Positions 1 through 8,106 are shown, counted from the first letter of the stretch. The stretch: DNA of 64,000 bases from Bacillus ectoiniformans (GCF_016908875.1 NZ_JAFBES010000009.1:62001-126000), one strand, 5' to 3'. The notes: generated from the letters alone by a model not told the origin. Translations and numbers: made by a program.

Positions 1-462
1 GTCTCTAACAATATCAATTGCATCTCGAACCATATCAGCAGGTTCTCCGACACTGACAGTCATATCATTCTGAAGATTATTTGTTCTTCCTCCAATAAAT
101 TGATATAAAGGTAATTTTAACTGTTTGCATACCGCGTCATACAGAGCAATTTCTACTGCCGCTTTTGCACTGGTATTGCCGACACTTGAGTTTTGAACAA
201 TCAAAGACAATCGATTTAACTGCTCGATTTCTTTGCCTTCTAGCTGGGGAGCGATCACTTCACTAATGATTTCTACAATACTGCCAGTTGAGTCCCCTGT
301 AATGGCAACTGTCGGCGCTGCGGCTCCTATTCCCTCCGTTCCGTCTTCCAATAAAACTGAAACAAAAATATTATCAATTTCTAACGCCGTTCGTAAAGCG
401 GTCTTAAATGGCTTGACTAAAGGGAGTTTCTCAACGGAAACTCTCACTGCTTGAATTTTCAT
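1..462 (-). CDS. Dipeptide epimerase (L-Ala-D/L-Glu epimerase-like), partial
   Basis: Enolase-superfamily enzyme of the mandelate racemase/muconate lactonizing group, most like the Ala-Glu epimerases (YkfB type) that act on murein-derived dipeptides. Only the first 154 codons are visible; the frame runs off the left edge, so the C-terminal barrel with the catalytic lysines and metal ligands is missing. Seen here: the N-terminal capping domain with KPFKTALRTA, the glycine-rich GIGAAAPT stretch, and AKAAVEIALYDAV, where the barrel begins. The ATG at 462 has an AAAGGA ribosome site just upstream. It lies 15 bases downstream of the DUF819 gene on the same strand, so the two probably form an operon. 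The substrate cannot be fixed from this fragment. Confidence 0.75.
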   Translation of the reverse strand, partial: MKIQAVRVSVEKLPLVKPFKTALRTALEIDNIFVSVLLEDGTEGIGAAAPTVAITGDSTGSIVEIISEVIAPQLEGKEIEQLNRLSLIVQNSSVGNTSAKAAVEIALYDAVCKQLKLPLYQFIGGRTNNLQNDMTVSVGEPADMVRDAIDIVRD

Positions 463-477
463 GGTGACTTCCTTTCT

Positions 478-1641
478 TTAAAGAGCTGATAAAATATACG
501 AAGATAAGATTCCATAATAAGTTCCAAGTAAACTTCCAAGTACCGCCATCAGGATTCCCACAGGAATTAATGCGCGATTGAATGCACCTGCTAAGATTGG
601 TGCGGAAGCTACACCGCCAATGTTGGCTAAAGAAGCAACACCCATGGTGAATAAATCTAATTTAAATACCTTAGCTAAAATGACCATAATTAAGCCGTGG
701 AAGAACAGAATCATAAATCCTGAGATAATATAGATCGGTGCTTGGAACAGCTGAGAGAAATCGGCGTGGGAAGCAATTAACCCAATAATGATGTAAAGCA
801 TCACTTTTGAAATCTCCATCGATCCCGGCATTTTCCCTACCTTTGTTACCGCTAGAATTAACCCAACCACAGAGGCTATAATAATTGTCCATGTTGTCGC
901 ATTCACCGCTGCTCCTAGCTCCGGAAGATTCCCAGAGATCTTTGAAGCAACTGCGGATACAATCAGCCCTAAAGCTAAGAAGCCGATTAATTCTACAAAA
1001 CCAAACTCCTTCTTATTTTCAGCTTCTTCCGCTTCTAATTCAGCAGTGATTTGATCAAAATAAGTTGTATCGGCTTTTGTCCATTTATTAAACTTCATTC
1101 CAAATGGCACTAACCAGAAAAGAAACATGACCCAAACAGAATAGTTCACTGTATCCATAATTAATGCGTAGCCAAAAATATTTTCTGGCACATCCAGAAT
1201 CCCCTGCAAAATGACCATATTCGCTGATCCGCCTGTCCAGCTGGCATTCAGTGCAGCAAAAGCTTGCCATGTTCCTTCCGCATAAAACCCTTGAAGCAAA
1301 GCGTATGTGATAGCAAATCCGCCGACAATACTAATGGAAGCAGCGAAAAACGTCAGAAGCATTTTAGGTCCAAGACGCATAATCTTTCTTAAATCGCATT
1401 GCAAAAGCATGAGCATCAGCATCGCTGGAAGCAATAATCCGCGAATAGTACTGTAAGCGGTTTCAACTGATTCACTAGCTGAGAATACGCCAAACGTCTT
1501 CATTAACGCCGCTCCCACATAAATTAAAATAATGCCTGGCACATATTTAAAGAACTTACCTCCAATTGTTTTTTCGGCGATCGCGACTGCCGCTGTAAAC
1601 GCCAGCAAAAAGCAGACAAACATTACACCATCTTGTATCAT
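478..1641 (-). CDS. DUF819 family membrane protein (YjcL-like)
   Basis: Integral membrane protein of 387 residues with about ten or eleven hydrophobic segments and one charged cytoplasmic loop (around residues 190-215, rich in Glu and Lys). The overall pattern, the AALNASWTGGSANM segment near residue 130 and the ASLANIGGVASAPILAG segment near the C-terminus are typical of DUF819/YjcL proteins, a family resembling two-fold repeated secondary transporters. It ends 15 bases before the epimerase start. This pairing suggests uptake or handling of a dipeptide or cell-wall fragment processed by the epimerase. That role is inference; no substrate is visible in the sequence. Confidence 0.8.
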   Translation of the reverse strand: MIQDGVMFVCFLLAFTAAVAIAEKTIGGKFFKYVPGIILIYVGAALMKTFGVFSASESVETAYSTIRGLLLPAMLMLMLLQCDLRKIMRLGPKMLLTFFAASISIVGGFAITYALLQGFYAEGTWQAFAALNASWTGGSANMVILQGILDVPENIFGYALIMDTVNYSVWVMFLFWLVPFGMKFNKWTKADTTYFDQITAELEAEEAENKKEFGFVELIGFLALGLIVSAVASKISGNLPELGAAVNATTWTIIIASVVGLILAVTKVGKMPGSMEISKVMLYIIIGLIASHADFSQLFQAPIYIISGFMILFFHGLIMVILAKVFKLDLFTMGVASLANIGGVASAPILAGAFNRALIPVGILMAVLGSLLGTYYGILSSYILSAL

Positions 1642-1690
1642 TTTTATTTCCTCCTTGTATGTAGGCTCTAGCCATATAGGCAGGCCGATA

Positions 1691-1744
1691 AAATAAAAAA
1701 TCCAGCTGCTAAAAAGCCCGTACGGCCTTTTAACAGCTGGATTT
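1691..1744 (-). terminator. Rho-independent terminator after the DUF3870 gene
   Basis: Long hairpin with arms beginning AAATCCAGCTG and ending CAGCTGGATTT around a short central loop. On the minus strand it is followed by a T-rich run (1691-1700). It closes the DUF3870 transcript and lies just before the DUF819 gene. Confidence 0.85.
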
Positions 1745-1769
1745 CAATTGCGAATAACAAATGAAGCAG

Positions 1770-2087
1770 CTACATCTGATCTATTTGGTTATATTTTATA
1801 TGCGCATTTTTTAATGCGACAATTAGCGCTTTTTGAGAAGATCCAAAATAACGGGCTTCAATATCTTTAACCATTTCTTCTAAATCCAGAATGGACTTTC
1901 CAACGAATAAAGACTGAACAAACCTTGATGTCAGTGAAATAGTAGCTGAACACTCAGCCTCAATAATTTCATGAGTCCGCTTATCGATCACTAAACCGAT
2001 AAAGAAACTGTTAAATTGCTGCGTAATCGGATTATTCGAAGCGGTCTTCGCATCCCCGACTACATAAATCGTATTACTATGAAACAC
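1770..2087 (-). CDS. DUF3870 domain protein
   Basis: Small soluble protein of 105 residues matching DUF3870: it opens with a short strand ending VVGDAK, then NNPITQQF, FFIGLVIDK, EAECSATISLTSRFVQSL and a C-terminal helix-rich part. The function of the family is not established. I chose the GTG at 2087 because GGAGGA lies six bases upstream on the minus strand; the ATG at 2105 would place this Shine-Dalgarno sequence inside the gene. The possible promoter upstream has TTGTCA and TACAAT 18 bases apart. A strong terminator separates it from the DUF819 gene. Confidence 0.75.
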   Translation of the reverse strand: MFHSNTIYVVGDAKTASNNPITQQFNSFFIGLVIDKRTHEIIEAECSATISLTSRFVQSLFVGKSILDLEEMVKDIEARYFGSSQKALIVALKNAHIKYNQIDQM

Positions 2088-2223
2088 AGTCGTTCCTCCA
2101 GCCATTACAGATATTGTAAGAGGTACAGATAGGACATATCTATATTCAGTACAATGTGTATGGTATATCTATTGTAATATAACAGTTCATAATTTGACAA
2201 TATTTTTTAAATATTTATTTTTA

Positions 2224-3612
2224 TTAATCCGCTTTCTCTTCTGCCATCTTCGTTGCAGCCCAGACTGCTGATGCTTTTTTAAGCGATTCTTTGTATTCAT
2301 GGTAAGGGTTTGAGTCAATGACAATTCCCGCTCCTGCTTGAACATGTCCAACGCCATCCTTAACTAACATGGTACGTATGACAATATTTAATTCAAGATC
2401 CCTATTGAAGCCAATCCAGCCAATCGACCCCGTATAAATGCCTCTCTGCACCGGTTCAAGCTCTTCAATAATTTCCATCGTTCTCACTTTAGGAGCGCCT
2501 GTGATCGTTCCGCCGGGAAAGACCGCTTCAATAATGTCCGCATTTGTTTTTCCCTCGGCCAGCTCGCCTCTTACGTTTGAAACGATATGCATAACATGAG
2601 AGTACTTTTCGATGACCATAAATTCATTGACTTCAACCGTGCCATATTTGCTGACACGTCCTAAATCATTGCGTTCTAAATCGACGAGCATGACATGTTC
2701 CGCCCGTTCTTTTTCATTTTCAATCAGCTCAGAAGCAAGCAATAGATCTTCTGCTTCATCTTTCCCTCGTGACCGCGTGCCAGCGATTGGGCGCGTGCTT
2801 AATTCCATGCCTGACTTTTTAATTAACAATTCGGGAGATGCAGACACCACTTCAAATTCCGGCGTATGAATAAACGCCATGTATGGAGATGGATTTAATA
2901 ACCGCAGCTGTTCATATACCGCAAGACCCGGAACCTTTAACTCCTTCGATTGTCTGACTGATAAATTGACCTGAAAGACGTCTCCTTTAGAAATATATTC
3001 TTGTGTGATTTCGACTGCCTGTTTAAATGCTTCTTCTTTTAAAGAAAAGTGAATCGTATCATCTGCAGTTTCTACACCTTTATACTCTTCATTCTCCATG
3101 TCTTGCTCAAGCCACTTTTCAAGCGGAACATCTGCATCCTCTGCGTTTTCTGTTAATTTCATGACCCATAACAGATTGGTTTCGTGATCAAAGACCGCCC
3201 ACTCATCATAGACGAGGAAATATACAAGCGGCAGACCTAAATCATCTGCAGCAAGCTCAGGGAGCACCTCAATATAACGAGCATAATCATAGCTGATGTA
3301 CCCGATTGCTCCGCCTTGAAAATCTGGCAATTCTTCTTGTTTCGGGATTTGATATTGTTCCATCCACTGATCAAGCGCTCTTAATGGCTCTCCAGCCAGT
3401 GACTCTGTTCCTTTTTCCGTGCAAATATCTATACCAGAATCTGTCGAAGTAATCATCGCAGACGGCTTAAGCCCCGCTATGCTATAACGGCCTCCCCTTC
3501 CGCTCTCAAGAAAAACATGATGAGATTCCTGCTTGGATAATTGTTTATATTTAATAAAAAACTGCTCTTTTGTATAAGGAGCTGTTTGATAATGCAAATT
3601 GCGTTTTTTCAC
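2224..3612 (-). CDS. pabB: Aminodeoxychorismate/anthranilate synthase component I
   Basis: Chorismate-using enzyme of 462 residues. In the C-terminal half it has the chorismate-binding signatures DLERNDLGR, PGGTITGAPK and the GIYTGSIGWIG segment; the N-terminal half is the TrpE/PabB accessory domain with FLESGRGG near the start. The length fits B. subtilis PabB (about 470) better than TrpE (about 515). The key motif reads PIAGT, as in anthranilate synthases, rather than the PIKGT of lysine-type aminodeoxychorismate synthases, so the product is uncertain. GTG at 3612 is preferred because AGAAGGTGG lies just upstream. It stands alone: no amidotransferase (PabA/TrpG) or lyase gene is adjacent. 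Confidence 0.8.
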   Translation of the reverse strand: MKKRNLHYQTAPYTKEQFFIKYKQLSKQESHHVFLESGRGGRYSIAGLKPSAMITSTDSGIDICTEKGTESLAGEPLRALDQWMEQYQIPKQEELPDFQGGAIGYISYDYARYIEVLPELAADDLGLPLVYFLVYDEWAVFDHETNLLWVMKLTENAEDADVPLEKWLEQDMENEEYKGVETADDTIHFSLKEEAFKQAVEITQEYISKGDVFQVNLSVRQSKELKVPGLAVYEQLRLLNPSPYMAFIHTPEFEVVSASPELLIKKSGMELSTRPIAGTRSRGKDEAEDLLLASELIENEKERAEHVMLVDLERNDLGRVSKYGTVEVNEFMVIEKYSHVMHIVSNVRGELAEGKTNADIIEAVFPGGTITGAPKVRTMEIIEELEPVQRGIYTGSIGWIGFNRDLELNIVIRTMLVKDGVGHVQAGAGIVIDSNPYHEYKESLKKASAVWAATKMAEEKAD

Positions 3613-3794
3613 TGATTGCCACCTTCTCCACACGTTAATATGTTTTCAATATAAATACTCTCAAATATCATACTAAATATGCAGCAAAGAAAATAGCTTG
3701 GGAATGTAATCTCCGTTAAAATCTAAGAAGTTTTAACCAATTGAAATGGGTTTTATATATAATAGAAGAAACTATCATTATTCGGAGGTTCTAT

Positions 3795-4604
3795 ATGGGG
3801 AAAGAGCAATTAATTGAACGGACAAAATCCGTGATTACAAAGGAAACGTTAAAAAAAGATTTCACTTCACTTGGTCTAACATCAGGAAGCCAAGTCATTG
3901 TTCACTCCTCGCTAAAATCGCTTGGATGGGTGGTTGGCGCTGAAGTGGCTGTAATTCAAGCACTAATGGAAACACTTACAGAAGAAGGAACCATTGTGAT
4001 GCCCGCTCAGACCACATATAATTCTGAACCAAGTTACTGGCAGCATCCGCCTGTTCCGGAAGACTGGTGGCCGAGCATTCGCTACATGATGCCAGCGTTT
4101 CTCCCTGAAATCACGCCATCTCTTGGAATGGGGAAAATTGCAGAAACCTTTCGGACATTCCCTGGCGTTTTAAGAAGCAACCATCCAACCAGCTCTTTCA
4201 CGGCTTGGGGAAAACATGCGAAATGGATAACTGAAAACCATTCTTTAAATTATCCGTTTGGCGAAGACTCGCCGCTTGCCCGTTTATATGATTTGAATGC
4301 TTCCACCTTGTTTATCGGAACGGATTATACTTCATGTACCGCGATGCATTTAAGCGAATACCGGTCGGAATCGACGCGGAAAGAATACACACAGGGTGCA
4401 GCTATGATGGAAAACGGCGAAAGAGTTTGGAAAGAGTTCATTGAACTTGAAGAGAACTCCGAGACATTCAATGACATCGGTCTTGCTTTCGAAAATGAAC
4501 ATCCGATCCAGACAGGAAGAATTGGTCAAACGACCGCGAAGCTGATCTCAATTCAGCCGCTTATTGACTTTACCACTCACTACTTGGATAAAGAGCAGAA
4601 ATAG
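3795..4604 (+). CDS. AAC(3)-family aminoglycoside N-acetyltransferase-like protein (YokD type)
   Basis: Member of the AAC(3) (Antibiotic_NAT) fold, 269 residues, which transfers acetyl from acetyl-CoA to an amino group. Visible family marks are VIVHSSLKSLGWVVGG-like text (here SQVIVHSSLKSLGWV), GTIVMPAQT, LRSNHPTSSFTAWG and YPFGEDSPLARLYDL in order. Chromosomal relatives such as YokD in Bacillus are not necessarily resistance enzymes, so resistance should not be assumed. The ATG at 3795 is used because CGGAGG sits seven bases upstream; the frame is open to 3741 but without a ribosome site. A terminator follows at 4647-4676. Confidence 0.85.
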   Translation: MGKEQLIERTKSVITKETLKKDFTSLGLTSGSQVIVHSSLKSLGWVVGAEVAVIQALMETLTEEGTIVMPAQTTYNSEPSYWQHPPVPEDWWPSIRYMMPAFLPEITPSLGMGKIAETFRTFPGVLRSNHPTSSFTAWGKHAKWITENHSLNYPFGEDSPLARLYDLNASTLFIGTDYTSCTAMHLSEYRSESTRKEYTQGAAMMENGERVWKEFIELEENSETFNDIGLAFENEHPIQTGRIGQTTAKLISIQPLIDFTTHYLDKEQK

Positions 4605-4646
4605 GGACCAAGCTGCTTTCATTTTGCTCATATGATCATGATTTCC

Positions 4647-4676
4647 AAAAGGCTGATTCATTGATTCAGCCTTTTT
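4647..4676 (+). terminator. Terminator after the AAC(3)-like gene
   Basis: Hairpin AAAAGGCTGA / TCAGCCTTTTT with a short AT-rich loop and T tail, 43 bases after the stop codon. Confidence 0.8.
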
Positions 4677-4736
4677 CTCATGGGCAAGATGACTTCTTTA
4701 CGGTAAGCCCTGCTGAATGACTCGTATTCGGTTGTT

Positions 4737-5058
4737 AATCTTTCTAATTTGCCTATTATTCTTTCCTAATTCAGGTTTATTCTTTCCGAATTGCCGTTTA
4801 TTCTTTCTAATTCACTCGATTCTTTCCAATCCGGTCTTTATTCTTTCCAATTTGTCCGATATTCTTTCCGATATTAGGTTTATTCTTTCCGAATTGCGGT
4901 TTATTCTTTCTAATTCGCTCGATTCTTTCCAATCCGCCTTTTTATTCTTTCCAATTCGGTCTTTATTCTTTCCAATTTGTCCAATATTCTTTCCAATTTG
5001 TCCTATATTCTTTCCAATTCGGTCACTATTCTTTCCAACCTGCCTATTATTCTTTCTA
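4737..5058. repeat. Sixteen-copy tandem array, 21-bp unit around TATTCTTTCCAATT
   Basis: The hexamer TCTTTC starts at 4739, 4760, 4781, 4802, 4821, 4842, 4863, 4884, 4905, 4924, 4946, 4967, 4988, 5009, 5030 and 5051. Thirteen... of the fifteen steps, twelve are exactly 21 bases, two are 19 and one is 22. Units are T-rich on this strand (core ATTCTTTCCAATT then five to seven variable bases). There is also a higher-order copy: the block around 4788-4840 recurs at about 4891-4943, including the 19-base step. The array lies between convergent genes and ends 33 bases before the methyltransferase-like stop. It has no spacers of unrelated sequence. The only long frame across it is low-complexity and has no ribosome site, so I treat it as non-coding repeat DNA. 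Confidence 0.9.
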
Positions 5059-5090
5059 GCATCTTTTTGAACAGTGACACGCTAGCTGGA

Positions 5091-5636
5091 TCACTTTACT
5101 GCAATGAAACGATTAACCGTGATTGGATAACTATTCGCTCCTGCTAGGTCTTGCCAGCCTTGTTTAATGGCTTCTTCTGCGTTGTTTACTGAAATTTGCT
5201 GGACTAGCACCGCTTCAAATCCTGCTTGCTGAATAAGTGTCCAGTAATCTGCCAAGGATGCTTGATAAGAATAGCCGCCTCGGTCTTCAAGAACCTTTGC
5301 TTCTGCTAAATCAGCCACTAGCCTTCCATTCGTTTTGAGCAGGGCAAATGCAGCTGTCAGTAAATGCAGAGGATCGGCTGACTGATGGAGGCCGAATTGA
5401 GTGACAATTCCATCAAAGCCGCTCTCTAACTCATCGATTTCCTCTGCTTGTGTTAATGCAGTGACCTGCGCCTTTGCACGAATCAGCGGAAAAACTGCTG
5501 GTGAATAGGGTTCACCAATAAATAACAGTTTTTCTCCCTTCTTGGCTTGCACTGTTTTAATAAAACTTTCGCTTGAAATAGAAAAATTCTCACAATCTAA
5601 TAATTCTTCTTGGTATTTTTCTGCTGTAATCGTCAC
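5091..5636 (-). CDS. S-box-controlled methyltransferase-like protein
   Basis: Protein of 181 residues with a Rossmann-like layout resembling class I SAM-dependent methyltransferases: a first strand KLLFIG (residues 33-38), an acidic second-strand region, FDGIVTQFGLHQ as motif IV, and LLKTNGRLVADLAE as the following helix-strand. The glycine-rich SAM loop is not canonical (GEPYSPAVF instead of GxGxG), so SAM binding is doubtful. The GTG at 5636 follows AGGAGGAGAATAAG. A SAM-I riboswitch and terminator lie directly upstream on the same strand, placing the gene in the methionine/SAM regulon. A role in sulfur metabolism is inferred from that control and from the neighbouring mtnE and mtnU; the reaction is unknown. 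Confidence 0.65.
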   Translation of the reverse strand: MTITAEKYQEELLDCENFSISSESFIKTVQAKKGEKLLFIGEPYSPAVFPLIRAKAQVTALTQAEEIDELESGFDGIVTQFGLHQSADPLHLLTAAFALLKTNGRLVADLAEAKVLEDRGGYSYQASLADYWTLIQQAGFEAVLVQQISVNNAEEAIKQGWQDLAGANSYPITVNRFIAVK

Positions 5637-5652
5637 CTTATTCTCCTCCTAA

Positions 5653-5692
5653 AAAAACAAATAAAAGCCCCTTCAAATAAGAAGAGGCTTTA
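5653..5692 (-). terminator. Riboswitch expression-platform terminator
   Basis: On the minus strand AAGCCTCTTC pairs with GAAGGGGCTT across a six-base loop and is followed by a T-rich tract, ending just before the ribosome site of the methyltransferase-like gene. It is the expected OFF hairpin of the S-box. Confidence 0.85.
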
Positions 5693-5702
5693 GTCGTTCA
5701 CG

Positions 5703-5816
5703 TCTTCTCATCTGTCAGCCTAAGCTGCAAGAATTAGCACCGTGCCCGAAATATATATTCGGATCGGTTGCCGGGCTTCATAGGGCTTGTCCCTCCACCT
5801 GCTCTTGATAAGATCT
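5703..5816 (-). promoter_or_regulatory. SAM-I (S-box) riboswitch
   Basis: On the minus strand the S-box consensus is clear: CTTATCAAGAG, then AGGTGGAGGGAC, then ATGAAGCCCGGCAACC, a variable P3 arm, CACGGTGCTAATTC, and finally GACAGATGAGAAGA, whose GATGAGA closes P1 with TCTTATC at the 5' end. A terminator follows at 5653-5692. SAM binding should stabilise P1 and favour termination, lowering expression of the gene at 5091-5636 when SAM is plentiful. Confidence 0.95.
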
Positions 5817-5881
5817 TGCGATATATAATTGTCATGTTTGAAAAATTAAGATCATTTGTATTAGTTTGGATTATTGCACGT

Positions 5882-5905
5882 TTAGAAGAACCTGTCAACA
5901 GGTCT
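5882..5905 (-). terminator. Possible weak terminator after mtnE
   Basis: Short imperfect hairpin (AAGACCTG / CAGGTTCTT) immediately after the mtnE stop, without a long T run. It could limit read-through into the S-box unit. Confidence 0.35.
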
Positions 5906-5906
5906 T

Positions 5907-7079
5907 TCAAAAAATATTTAAAGCCTTAATTCTTTGAATCGCTTCTCTCATTCGTTCCTCAGAGGCGAGCAAACCTACGCGGACGTAGCCTTCTCCATAT
6001 TCTCCGAAGCCGATGCCAGGCGCCACAATTACATTTGCCTTATCGAGTAAAAGATCACTGAATTCCACTGAAGTATACCCTTTCGGAACCTTTAACCAAG
6101 AGAAAAACGACCCTGCCGGCGCACTGACCTCCCAGCCAATTTCTCTCAACCCGCCAATCAGCACATTTCTGCGGGATTCATATGTATCAGACTGCGCGTA
6201 GACACACTCCTGCGATCCTAAAAATGCGGCAGCCGCCGCTTCTTGAATAGCTCCGAATAAACTGACATTCAAGTGATCCTGCAGTAATTCAATCGCTGAA
6301 ATAACACTTGGATTCCCAATGGCAAAGCCTATTCTCCATCCGGCCATATTATATGTTTTTGACATGGTGTAGATTTCAAGTCCCGTTTCTTTTGCTCCCT
6401 CAGCCTCTAAATAACTGACAGGCTTGTTTCCATCAAAACCGATGGCACCGTAAGCAAAATCATGCACCACACAGATATCATGTTTATTGGCAAATTCGAT
6501 CGTTTGATTATAAAATTCAAGATCCGCCATTGCCCCAGTCGGGTTATTCGGATAATTGATGAACAGCAGTTTAGCACGATCAAGAATATCGTCCGGAATG
6601 TCCTCGTAGCACGGCAGAAAACCATTCTCTTCTTTCAGCGGCATCATATGCATCTCCGCTCCTGCCAGCGCAATGCCAGACCAGTAATCAGGGTAGCCAG
6701 GATCCGGAACTAGAGCGACGTCACCTGGGTTTAATAAACATTGCGGCAGCTCTACAAGCCCTGCTTTTCCGCCGAACAAAAGAGCCACTTCTGTTTCTGG
6801 ATCGACCTTCACTCCATACTCCCGCTCATAAAATGCAGCACACGCTTCTTTCACATAAGGAAACCCTTGAAACGGAGAATATTTATGATTAACCGGCTTG
6901 TCCGCCGCCTCTTTTAATGCTTGTACAATATGCTCAGGTGTCGGCTGATCCGGATTTCCCTGGGCTAAATTAATTAAATCCCGTCCTTCATTTGATGCCT
7001 TCTTAATTTTTACGCCAAGCTTCGCAAAGAACTGATCCGGCAAAGCATGGAGCACTTTAGACTGCTCAAAAGTTTTCAT
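5907..7079 (-). CDS. mtnE: Methionine-salvage aminotransferase MtnE
   Basis: Class I/II PLP-dependent aminotransferase, 390 residues, very close in text to B. subtilis YkrV/MtnE, which makes methionine from 2-keto-4-methylthiobutyrate in the methylthioadenosine salvage pathway. Seen: INLAQGNPDQPTPEHIV near the N-terminus, YPNNPTGA, VVHDFAYGAIGFDG (PLP-contacting Asp/Tyr) and SKTYNMAGWRIGF with the Schiff-base lysine. ATG at 7079 is preferred over the GTG at 7097 because GGGGGAG lies nine bases before it. It is transcribed divergently from mtnU with 98 bases between them. The other mtn genes (K, A, W, X, B, D) are not in the window. Confidence 0.93.
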   Translation of the reverse strand: MKTFEQSKVLHALPDQFFAKLGVKIKKASNEGRDLINLAQGNPDQPTPEHIVQALKEAADKPVNHKYSPFQGFPYVKEACAAFYEREYGVKVDPETEVALLFGGKAGLVELPQCLLNPGDVALVPDPGYPDYWSGIALAGAEMHMMPLKEENGFLPCYEDIPDDILDRAKLLFINYPNNPTGAMADLEFYNQTIEFANKHDICVVHDFAYGAIGFDGNKPVSYLEAEGAKETGLEIYTMSKTYNMAGWRIGFAIGNPSVISAIELLQDHLNVSLFGAIQEAAAAAFLGSQECVYAQSDTYESRRNVLIGGLREIGWEVSAPAGSFFSWLKVPKGYTSVEFSDLLLDKANVIVAPGIGFGEYGEGYVRVGLLASEERMREAIQRIKALNIF

Positions 7080-7177
7080 TTTTCCAGTCTCCCCCACTTT
7101 TAAATTCTAGTTAATAATGGTATAACGAAAGGTACAGAATGTAAAGAGAGAATTTTCTGAAAGAGGAGAGAGTGCGA

Positions 7178-7966
7178 ATGTTGTTAAAAACGGCTTGTAT
7201 TCAAATGGATATTGCCTTTGGGCAGCCAGAACAAAATTATAAAAAAGTGAAAGATTGGTTTAAGAAGGCCGCGGATCAAGGCTGCCAACTGGCGGTTCTG
7301 CCCGAGCTATGGACAACTGGATATGACTTGACCAGGCTGGATGAAATTGCTGATGATAACGCAGAAGAGGCTATTCAATTTTTAAAAGAACAAGCTAAAT
7401 TACATAACATGCATTTAGTGGCCGGGTCAGTAGCTAACCGTAAAGAAGCCGGTGTTGAAAATACACTGATTGTCATCGACAACAAAGGCAACTTAGTCAA
7501 AACCTACTCCAAACTGCATTTATTCAGGCTTATGGAGGAAGAGAAGTTTTTGCAGGCTGGTGCTGAGGACGGTTTATTTACACTTGAAGATGAAACAATG
7601 GCTGGATTCATTTGCTATGACATTCGTTTCCCTGAGTGGATGAGAAAACATGTCCTAAACGGAGCAAAAGTATTATTTGTACCTGCTGAATGGCCTTTAG
7701 CACGGGTCGATCATTGGCGCACCCTCCTGCTTGCCCGCGCCATTGAAAATCAATCCTACGTAGTAGCTTGTAACCGAAGCGGATCAGACCCTAACAATGT
7801 CTTCGCCGGACACTCAATCATTATTGATCCATGGGGTGAAATAATTGCCGAAGCTGGTGAAGGCGAAGAGCTGCTGATTGGGGATATAGACCTTTCAAAA
7901 GTGGAAGAAATCAGAGAAAGGATTCCTGTTTTTGAAGACCGCCGCATTCAATTTTATGAAAACTAA
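7178..7966 (+). CDS. mtnU: Carbon-nitrogen hydrolase MtnU (omega-amidase-like)
   Basis: Nitrilase-superfamily amidase of 262 residues, the YkrU/MtnU type found with methionine salvage genes. The Glu-Lys-Cys triad is visible: Glu in AVLPELWTTGY, Lys in TYSKLHLFR and Cys in AGFICYDIRFPEW. It probably hydrolyses the 2-oxoamide left by a glutamine transaminase, removing alpha-ketoglutaramate; that role is known for related omega-amidases and fits its partner mtnE. ATG at 7178 is chosen because AGAGGAGAG ends seven bases upstream; the GTG at 7172 is too close to it. Confidence 0.88.
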   Translation: MLLKTACIQMDIAFGQPEQNYKKVKDWFKKAADQGCQLAVLPELWTTGYDLTRLDEIADDNAEEAIQFLKEQAKLHNMHLVAGSVANRKEAGVENTLIVIDNKGNLVKTYSKLHLFRLMEEEKFLQAGAEDGLFTLEDETMAGFICYDIRFPEWMRKHVLNGAKVLFVPAEWPLARVDHWRTLLLARAIENQSYVVACNRSGSDPNNVFAGHSIIIDPWGEIIAEAGEGEELLIGDIDLSKVEEIRERIPVFEDRRIQFYEN

Positions 7967-8064
7967 AAAAGGCACGTGTTCATAAAGGTGTACGCCAGAT
8001 ATTTAATGCCGGATACTATTCAAAGTAAAATACCTTTATTTCACACTTTTTAGGACTCAAGCTA

Positions 8065-8106
8065 TAAAAAAACACCAGACTGCTACCAAGCGGTCCGGTG
8101 TTTTTT
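8065..8106. terminator. Bidirectional terminator between mtnU and metA
   Basis: Hairpin with outer arms AAAAACACC / GGTGTTTTTT and an imperfect inner stem; A and T runs on both sides let it serve both converging genes. Confidence 0.8.

Noticed and set aside
3795..4604. Acquired aminoglycoside resistance gene
   Set aside because: Chromosomal YokD-type AAC(3) homologs are common in Bacillus, no mobile element is near, and resistance cannot be inferred from sequence.
4737..5058. CRISPR array
   Set aside because: Units are contiguous 21-mers with only five to seven variable bases, no true spacers, and no cas genes.
4717..5070. A 117-codon plus-strand open frame through the 21-bp repeats
   Set aside because: The protein would be low-complexity Phe/Leu/Ser repeats, the 19-base units shift the repeat phase, and there is no ribosome site. 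It is a by-product of the array.
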